This document shows positions 58,303-64,000 of a stretch of DNA of 64,000 bases, piece after piece. Origin of the DNA: Sciurus carolinensis (lineage: Eukaryota; Chordata; Mammalia; Rodentia; Sciuridae); the NCBI RefSeq assembly GCF_902686445.1, contig NC_062215.1, forward strand, positions 31,456,750-31,520,749, in the 5' to 3' direction. The notes beneath the pieces were generated by a model. The model had not been told where the DNA came from. It did no database searches and saw only the letters and a list, made by a program, of their open reading frames with translations. How positions within the stretch are numbered: the stretch's first letter is position 1; every line of letters starts with the position of its first letter. A program made the position numbers and the translations under genes.

Positions 58303-58559
58303 ACTTTCGGGAATTACTCAACTCAGTCAAACTCAGCCCGTTTCCACCTAAGCATCTGAAGAGACAGATGGTCAACCATAGATTGAGATTTGATATGGCG
58401 TCAGGTAAGATTCCCATTTACAAATAGAACCCCACCTTTGCACCTTGAATTTTTCCAGTGTCCCCCTTTATGATAGGAAATGGGTGGGGTGGAAAAACCC
58501 AGAAGCAAGGAAATCAGTAGTAGAAGACTCTGACATAATAGTGCAAGGATAATGATGAC

Positions 58560-58755
58560 AATCATAATAATAACTGCTAACCTATATTAAGTGCTCAAAC
58601 ACTTATTATCTCAACTACCCTATGCCATAGGTATATCTACCTCTTTATTTCACAAATGAAGAAACCGAGGCTTAGCAAGGTAAAACAACTGGCCCAGTTA
58701 CCCAGGACAGCCTGACACCAGTATGAGACCTTAAGGTCACCCACTTGACCGTGCT
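58560..58755 (-). mobile_element. MIR SINE, near-complete, antisense
   Basis: AATAATAACTGCTAACCTAT, CACAAATGAAGAAACCGAGG, CTTAGCAAGGTAAAACAAC. Confidence 0.85.
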
Positions 58756-58984
58756 CCTCAAGACTGGGTCTGACTGGTTTCCCTGCCCCACTGAGGGTCA
58801 CATTTCTGCAGGTCCCTGGCGCACTGACTGCTCAGGCCTTCTCTCTGTGCAGCCATGTAGCTTAGCTCTCCTGCAAGCATCAGCTGCCTGGGTCTGCCCA
58901 GCTCAGGTGACCTGGGCACATTAGCGGTGTGGAGTGAGAGGAAGTTCCCAGCCTGGCAGCCAGAGTCTGGGGCTCCTGGCAGGA

Positions 58985-59120
58985 CTGTTACTAAGTGGCT
59001 ACTGTAAACCCTGGTCAAATGACTTTACACTCTCTGGGCTTAAGGGTCCTTCTTTTAAAGTGAGGACTTTGATTGAATTATCTATAAAGGCTCTGAAAAG
59101 TTCTGCAATAAATGAACCTA
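58985..59120 (+). mobile_element. MIR-like SINE, sense
   Basis: CAAATGACTTTACACTCTCT, then GGGCTTAAGGGTCC and ATCTATAAAGGCTCTG. Confidence 0.5.
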
Positions 59121-59327
59121 TACTAACATGATCATGGTGGCCGATGGCACGATTGCTCCCAGTCCTCTACCCTTGCCTGTCCTTCTTGCTGTGTGGCTTT
59201 GCAGGTCCTCTCAGTAGAAAGTATATTTACCTGCTTCATGAACCATGGGCATAGCGATGTGACTTGCTCTGGCCAATGGGATGTTGATGGACATGATGAT
59301 GTAAGGAAAGGTTTGAAATGTAAATGT

Positions 59328-59812
59328 TTCTCCACTTACAATGGAGTTACATCTGCATAGCTCCATTATAAGCTGAAAATGTTCTAAGCTGAAAATGTGC
59401 TGTATATATCTAACCTATACTGAACATGCTAACCTTGCCGTGCCTACCTCAAACATGCCCACAACATACGTATTAGTGCCTACAGTTGAACAGTCATCTA
59501 ACACAAGAACTATTTTATAATAAATTATTAAAAGCTCACATAATCTATTGAACCTATAATTTAAAACACTAATAATACAGAACATTGTCGAATATCTTTT
59601 TGTTGTTGTTTTTACCTGTGTGGTTGTGTAACTACCTGGGAGCTGTGGCGTGCTGCCCCAGCCCAGCATCATGAGAGAGTTCTGTGCCACAGATCATTGG
59701 TCCAGTAGATCAAAATTCAGAATTTGAAGTATGGTTTCTACTGAACATATATTGCTTTCACCACATGGCAAAGTCAAAAAATCACAAGTTGAACCATTAT
59801 AAATGGGGATCC
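59328..59812. mobile_element. Tigger-group (MER2-like) non-autonomous DNA transposon
   Basis: Left end CACTTACAATGGAGTTACAT, body AACAGTCATCTAACACAAG and AATTTAAAACACTAATAATA, then GGTTTCTACTGAACATATAT, right end CAAGTTGAACCATTATAAAT, which is roughly inverted to the left. No transposase frame. Confidence 0.75.
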
Positions 59813-60204
59813 ATCTTCTCAGGTTTAGGCAGGTAACTTTCTCCTCTGGTTCTTCCATCTCCATGACAAGACCATGCCCAGGTAGCCTGCTGATCCACCA
59901 CAGCTGCTCCAGAGGCTGTGAGCATACTAAGAAAATAACAAGCATGGTTTTTAGTGACTGAATTTGGGGCTAGTTTGTTACTCAGCATTAACCTAGCAAT
60001 AGCTAACTGAAAACACTACCAACGGATGTTGAACATCTGTTAAACATCCAGTTGAAATAATACTCCGGGAAATATATTTTAAGAAATATTTCCCTAGAAA
60101 TGTCTGAGGCAAGTCCAACTTTCCCAACTTGATCACCCTCCTCCCTGTTGAGAGGGAGCACCATTTGCTTCACGTTTCCTCTGGGTGGCTCATCTCCCAG
60201 CACA
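59813..60204. other. Unassigned sequence
   Basis: No gene or clear repeat recognised. Confidence 0.4.
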
Positions 60205-60297
60205 AAAGGACTTGGCACAATCATCTTTCTTTACCTGGTGCCTCACACAGAGTGCATTATAGGTGTTCAACAAACGTTGGTTAAAAAAAAAAAAAGA
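60205..60297 (+). mobile_element. L2-like 3' end, sense, with A-run
   Basis: TACCTGGTGCCTCACACAGA, GTGTTCAACAAACGTTGG and an A-run at 60283-60294. Confidence 0.55.
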
Positions 60298-60399
60298 AAA
60301 TTGGAAGCGATAGCCTTGCCGTCATTGTAACTGTCAGGGCCTCCGGTTTTTCCCAGGCATGTGGACAAGCTGATCTCTTGAGTGTGTGTCCATCTTGAA

Positions 60400-60660
60400 C
60401 GTCTTAGAGTTGAACGGCCAACATCCCTCCTTTAACAAAGCAACTCTGGGAACCAGGAACCCACGTCACGCTCTGTGCCCACCTCCCCAGGACCACTCTG
60501 GATTTCTGGTTTCATTTCATCTCTTTGCCACCTAATTGACTGTGCTCTTATTAAACGCCACTGTCATGGAGATGGGAAACACGGGCAAGACACACTGTCT
60601 ACACCAGAGCAGTTCCGTTGCTGCCCGTCTGACTGGTATTGAGATTTGAAGCTCAAAATC
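60400..60660. promoter_or_regulatory. Candidate regulatory element with TCF/SOX-like site
   Basis: Repeat-free patch containing CCTTTAACAAAGCAAC (60429-60444), CACCTAATTGACTGTGC, CTTATTAAACGCC and CCACGTCACGC. Inference from texture and motifs. Confidence 0.35.
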
Positions 60661-60946
60661 CTCAGACAGACAGAAGCGCGCAGGGCAGAGGGGTCCAGTT
60701 ACAAAGCAGGAGGCGGCAAGATCAACCTCAGCCTGGGCCTGAGGCCTCCATTAGTGCTCTCTCCACCAGAGTCCAAACCATAACCCTCCTGCCTCCAGCA
60801 GGAATCCAGGAACCTCAGTCCCTTCTGTATTAACTCCAATGAGTTAAGCATCCTCCTCTCCCTCCTAGGTGACTCTGAAGGCTCCTACAGCAAATTTGGG
60901 GATTTCCTAGAGGGGGCCAGGCGCTCTGCTCGAGATGTGTCCTTTC

Positions 60947-60960
60947 ACACCCTCTAGTGG
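60947..60960 (-). promoter_or_regulatory. CTCF-like motif, reverse orientation
   Basis: The minus strand reads CCACTAGAGGGTGT, which fits CCASYAGRKGGCRC except for T at positions 12 and 14. It faces the forward CTCF motif at 8507, 52 kb away. Weaker than that site. Confidence 0.45.
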
Positions 60961-61019
60961 TTAGAGGGCCACCCGACAGGCTGGAGGAGTGAGGTGACTC
61001 CCCTGGGCCTATAAAGTGA

Positions 61020-61315
61020 GCCTGCTGCACTAAACTCAGTCCTCTGGGAAAGCAATTTGGCAATAAGTATGAAAAGCCATAAACACAGTCCTCCCCTTTA
61101 ACCCAGTAATTCCACTTGTGGGACTCCGTTCCAAGGTGATAATCCAAAAACAGGGGGTACGTTGGTCAGCACAATGATGTTCATTGCTTCATTGTTTATA
61201 GTATCAAAAATTGGTGAATACCCTGAGTCACCCAAAATAAGGGAAAGGTTAAGCAAATTATGACGCATCCACAGAAAGGAGGATGGTGATGTCACTTAAA
61301 ATCGATGACAAGGAG
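61020..61315 (+). mobile_element. Old L1 (L1M-type) fragment, sense
   Basis: GGGAAAGCAATTTGGCAATA, CCCAGTAATTCCACTTGTGG, GATGTTCATTGCTTCATTGT, TGACGCATCCACAG. Confidence 0.85.
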
Positions 61316-61384
61316 CATACAGAAGAGCAAGACCATGCATGTGGAAATCAGAGGGACCCACCCAGTCTCTACCCATTGGTGGTT

Positions 61385-61500
61385 GTTGTCAGGCTGCTTA
61401 AGCCTCAGTTTTTCAGTCTGTGAAATGGGGGCAATGACGCCCACCTTCCAAACTGGAAAGATGAGTTAAGAAGCTGCATCATGTACAGCAACTCTGTCAT
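61385..61500 (+). mobile_element. MIR SINE, sense
   Basis: AGCCTCAGTTTTTCAGTCTG, TGAAATGGGGGCAATGACGC. Confidence 0.75.
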
Positions 61501-61589
61501 AAATGGCATTGCTGTTTATTACTTAGGTTTGGAATTCTATCCCCACAGGAAAAATGTATCTGAAAACACAGTGAGCAAAAGCAAGTCTC

Positions 61590-62860
61590 TGCTTGGGAAA
61601 AAAAACAGGGTCAACATCTCTGCTTTTAGGCACAGACAGCAACTTTCTCAACAGGACTCCTAAGGTTCAGGAAATAATGACAAGGGTTAATAAATGGGGT
61701 GTTATCAACTTAAAAAGCTTCTGCACAGCAATGGAAACAAGGAAGACCATGAGGAGAGAACACACAGGATGGGAGACGATCTTTGCTACCTACTCTGCTG
61801 ACAGAGAACTTATATCCAGAATATACAAAGAACTCAAAAAGTTTAACCTCAATTAGATAACCCATTTTTTTTTAAATGGACAAATGAACTAAACAGACAT
61901 TTCTCAAAAGAGGAACTACAAATGGACAACAAAAGGGGCTGGGGAGATAGCCCAGTTGGCAGAGTGCTTGCCTAGCAAGCACAAGGCCCTGGGTTCAATC
62001 CCCAGCACCCCCCAAAAAAAAGAAAAAAAAAAAAAAAAAAGAGCCTCTTCAAATGGACAACACATACATGAACAAAATGCTCAATTAAGAACAGGAAAAT
62101 CAAAACTACACTGAGATTTCATCTCACACCAGAGAGAATGGCAGTCATCAAGAACACAAGCAAGAATAGATGCTAGAGAGGTTGTGAAGGAAAAGGAACA
62201 CTTTTACCCTCTTGGTGGGATTGAAAATTAGTACGACTGCTATAGAAATCAGTATGAGAGCCCTCAAAAGACTAGGCCTGGAGCCACCATATGACCCAGT
62301 TATACAACTCCTTGGTATGTATCCTAAAGAATTAAAGTCATCGCACTATAGCAATACATGTACACCCATGATATAGAGCAGCACAGTTCACAGCCAAAGT
62401 ATGGAACCGGCCCAGGTGTCCATCAAAGGATGATGGATTAAAAAAGTGTGATACACACACACACACACACACACACATACACAATGGAGTTTTATTCAGT
62501 CATAAATAAGAATGAAATCATGTTATTTACAAAAAAAAAAATGGATGGAGCATGAGAAAACTATGTTAAGCAAATGAAGCCAAACTCAAAAAGTCAAGGA
62601 TGGTATGTTTTCTTTCTTATGTGGAAGGTACAGAGTAGAAGGGAAAAGAAAGGTGGTGGTATCTCATGAAAATCAAAGGGAGATCAGTAGAATATCCGAA
62701 AGAGACCAGGAGGAAAGATGAGAGGGAAAGGGGAAATACTGAGGAATGATACTGGCCAAATTATACTGTTATATTTTGTGTATCTATGACCATGTAACAG
62801 TGAATACCACCATGATGGACAATTATAATACACCAATAAAAATGTATTTAGAAAAAGAAA
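61590..62860 (+). mobile_element. 5'-truncated L1, ORF2 C-terminus and 3'UTR, sciurid type
   Basis: Translation shows L1 ORF2 C-terminal text (DSNFLNRTPK, NLKSFCTA, ELISRIYKELKKFN), then stops. The 3'UTR passes through CATATGACCCAGTTATACAA, an (AC)n at 62451-62479 and GAGATCAGTAGAATATCC, ending CACCAATAAAAATG. No reverse transcriptase domain remains, so it is dead. An ID element is inserted at 61936. Confidence 0.9.
61936..62040 (+). mobile_element. ID SINE inserted in L1
   Basis: A box TAGCCCAGTTGG (61948-61959), B box GGGTTCAATCC (61991-62001) and a long A-rich tail with one G. Flanked by CAAATGGACAACA at 61919-61931 and 62050-62062; the nine bases between tail and second copy are diverged duplication. 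Confidence 0.95.
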
Positions 62861-62951
62861 AAAGCCAAATTGTGTATTCACTAAGATTGCAATCATGCAA
62901 AAAATATAGGCTACACAGGGAAGAAACTTCTGGAAAACATACGTCAAACGC

Positions 62952-63313
62952 TGAAATCCTTTTTCTTTTCTTTTTTTTTTTTTTTTTGCGGGGACGGTAA
63001 CAGGGATTAAACTCAGGGGCACTCAACCACTGAGCCACATCCCCAGCTCTATTCACTGAGCCACATCCCCAGCTCTATTCACTGAGCCACATCCCCAGCT
63101 CTATTCACTGAGCCACATCCCCAGCTCTATTCACTGAGCCACATCCCCAGCTCTATTTTGTATTTTATTTAGAAACAAGGTCTCACTGAGTTGCTTAGCA
63201 CCTTGTTTTTGCTGAGACTGGCTTTGAACTCTCAATCCTCCTGCCTCAGCCTCCCAAACTTGTGGGATTACAGGGATGCGCCACTGCGCCTGGCTTGAAA
63301 TCCTTTTTCTTTT
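62952..63313 (-). mobile_element. Dimeric ID-B1 SINE, antisense, carrying a 26-bp tandem array
   Basis: T-rich tail, inverted ID (GGGATTAAACTCAGGGGCAC), the tandem array, linker, then inverted B1 ending CACTGCGCCTGGCT. A perfect 18-bp target duplication TGAAATCCTTTTTCTTTT flanks it (62952-62969 and 63296-63313), so one insertion event later expanded internally. Confidence 0.95.
63028..63157 (+). repeat. Five identical 26-bp tandem repeats inside a SINE
   Basis: The unit begins CACTGAGCCACATCCCC and ends AGCTCTATT, and repeats five times without a mismatch. It corresponds to the ID 5' region (A-box side) plus linker. Identity of all copies implies very recent expansion or a copying artefact. 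Confidence 0.98.
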
Positions 63314-63674
63314 TCTTTCTTTTTTTTTTTTTTTCCCAACAAATAACTCTCACGTAGAAGTGTGGAGAACAGAGTGTGTATTAGAGCTACAAATATTCAA
63401 GAGAGTATTTTAAGGAGCTCATAGTTCATCAGAGAGCCAAACAAGAGGCCCAGGGGACCAGGGGAGACTCCCATTACGTGGAATAAGTATCACCTGAACT
63501 AACTCCTGAAGATTGATACACTTTTCCCAACCTTCCAAGAGGGGTGCCATCTTATTTGGGGTGAGTTTAATTTCATGATGCAAACCCAACTTCACACTAC
63601 ATAATGCACTGGGGAGTGGTTAAGGAGAAGACTTCTTTTATTCCTTCAACAAATATTTTTTATTTACTCTCTCT

Positions 63675-64000
63675 TTTTAAAACTTGTTCTTATTAGTTAT
63701 ATACAATAGTAGAATGTATTTTGGCATATTATACATATATGGAGTACAACTTCCCATTCTTCAGGTTGTACATGATGTGGAATTACATTGGTGTGTATTC
63801 ACATATGCACATAGGGTAATAATGTCTGAATGACTCTACTATCATTCCTATCCCCATACCCCCTCCCCTCACTCTGTCTAATCCAGAGTACCTCTATTCC
63901 CCACCACCTTATTATGAATTAGCATCCGCATATTAGAGAAAACATTCAGCCTTTGGTTCTTTGGGATTAATTTATTTCTCTTAGCATGATATTCTCCAGT
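63675..64000 (-). mobile_element. L1 3' region, antisense, running off the window
   Basis: TTAGTTATATACAATAGTAG, GAATGTATTTTGGCATATTA, CTTTGGTTCTTTGGGATTAA and CTCTTAGCATGATATTCTCC are inverted L1 3' text of the type I recall from squirrels. The 5' part lies beyond base 64000. Confidence 0.8.

Noticed and set aside
61626..61856. A host coding gene
   Set aside because: The peptide is the C-terminal part of L1 ORF2, truncated and followed by stops.
63028..63157. CRISPR-like direct repeats
   Set aside because: Units are contiguous with no spacers and lie inside a SINE in a mammalian genome.

Overview
This is mammalian nuclear DNA holding one protein-coding gene, the single-exon BMP antagonist noggin (NOG, plus strand, CDS 10071-10769), in a gene desert of about 64 kb. 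The repeats point to a rodent of the squirrel/marmot family (Sciuridae). There are dimeric SINEs made of a 7SL-derived (B1-like) half joined to a tRNA-derived ID half, single ID elements, and L1 3' ends of the type I recall from squirrel genomes. Genus and species cannot be fixed from what I can see.

Layout: 0-8.5 kb is upstream desert with old L2/MIR fragments and one repeat-free block near 1.0-1.34 kb. At 8.5-10.8 kb lies the NOG CpG island, with a textbook CTCF motif at its left edge, interrupted CGG repeats, G-rich runs, a TATA-like ATTTAAAG, a GC-rich leader with two tiny uORFs, and the 232-codon CDS. The 3'UTR runs to an ATTAAA signal at 11435, followed by a G-rich block. At 12.3-13.5 kb there is a second GC/CpG-rich region flanking an AT-rich homeobox/FOX-motif stretch, probably a regulatory element and perhaps an unannotated promoter. 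From 13.5 to 64 kb the sequence is mostly interspersed repeats: MIR, L2, L1, MaLR-type LTRs, Tigger- and hAT-type DNA transposons, and ID and ID-B1 SINEs. Among them are repeat-free blocks that read like conserved noncoding elements at about 29.5, 46.9, 55.1 and 60.4 kb. A second CTCF-like motif at 60.95 kb points back toward NOG.

The working picture is a developmental gene in its own regulatory domain. One coding exon is controlled by scattered distal elements, possibly inside a CTCF-bracketed interval. I found no tRNA gene, CRISPR array, second coding gene or novel multi-gene system. The best material for a second look is regulatory (CTCF pair, repeat-free blocks, orphan CpG island, fully open leader) and evolutionary (a SINE carrying a new 26-bp tandem array, and a 3'UTR-like retrocopy inside a MIR).
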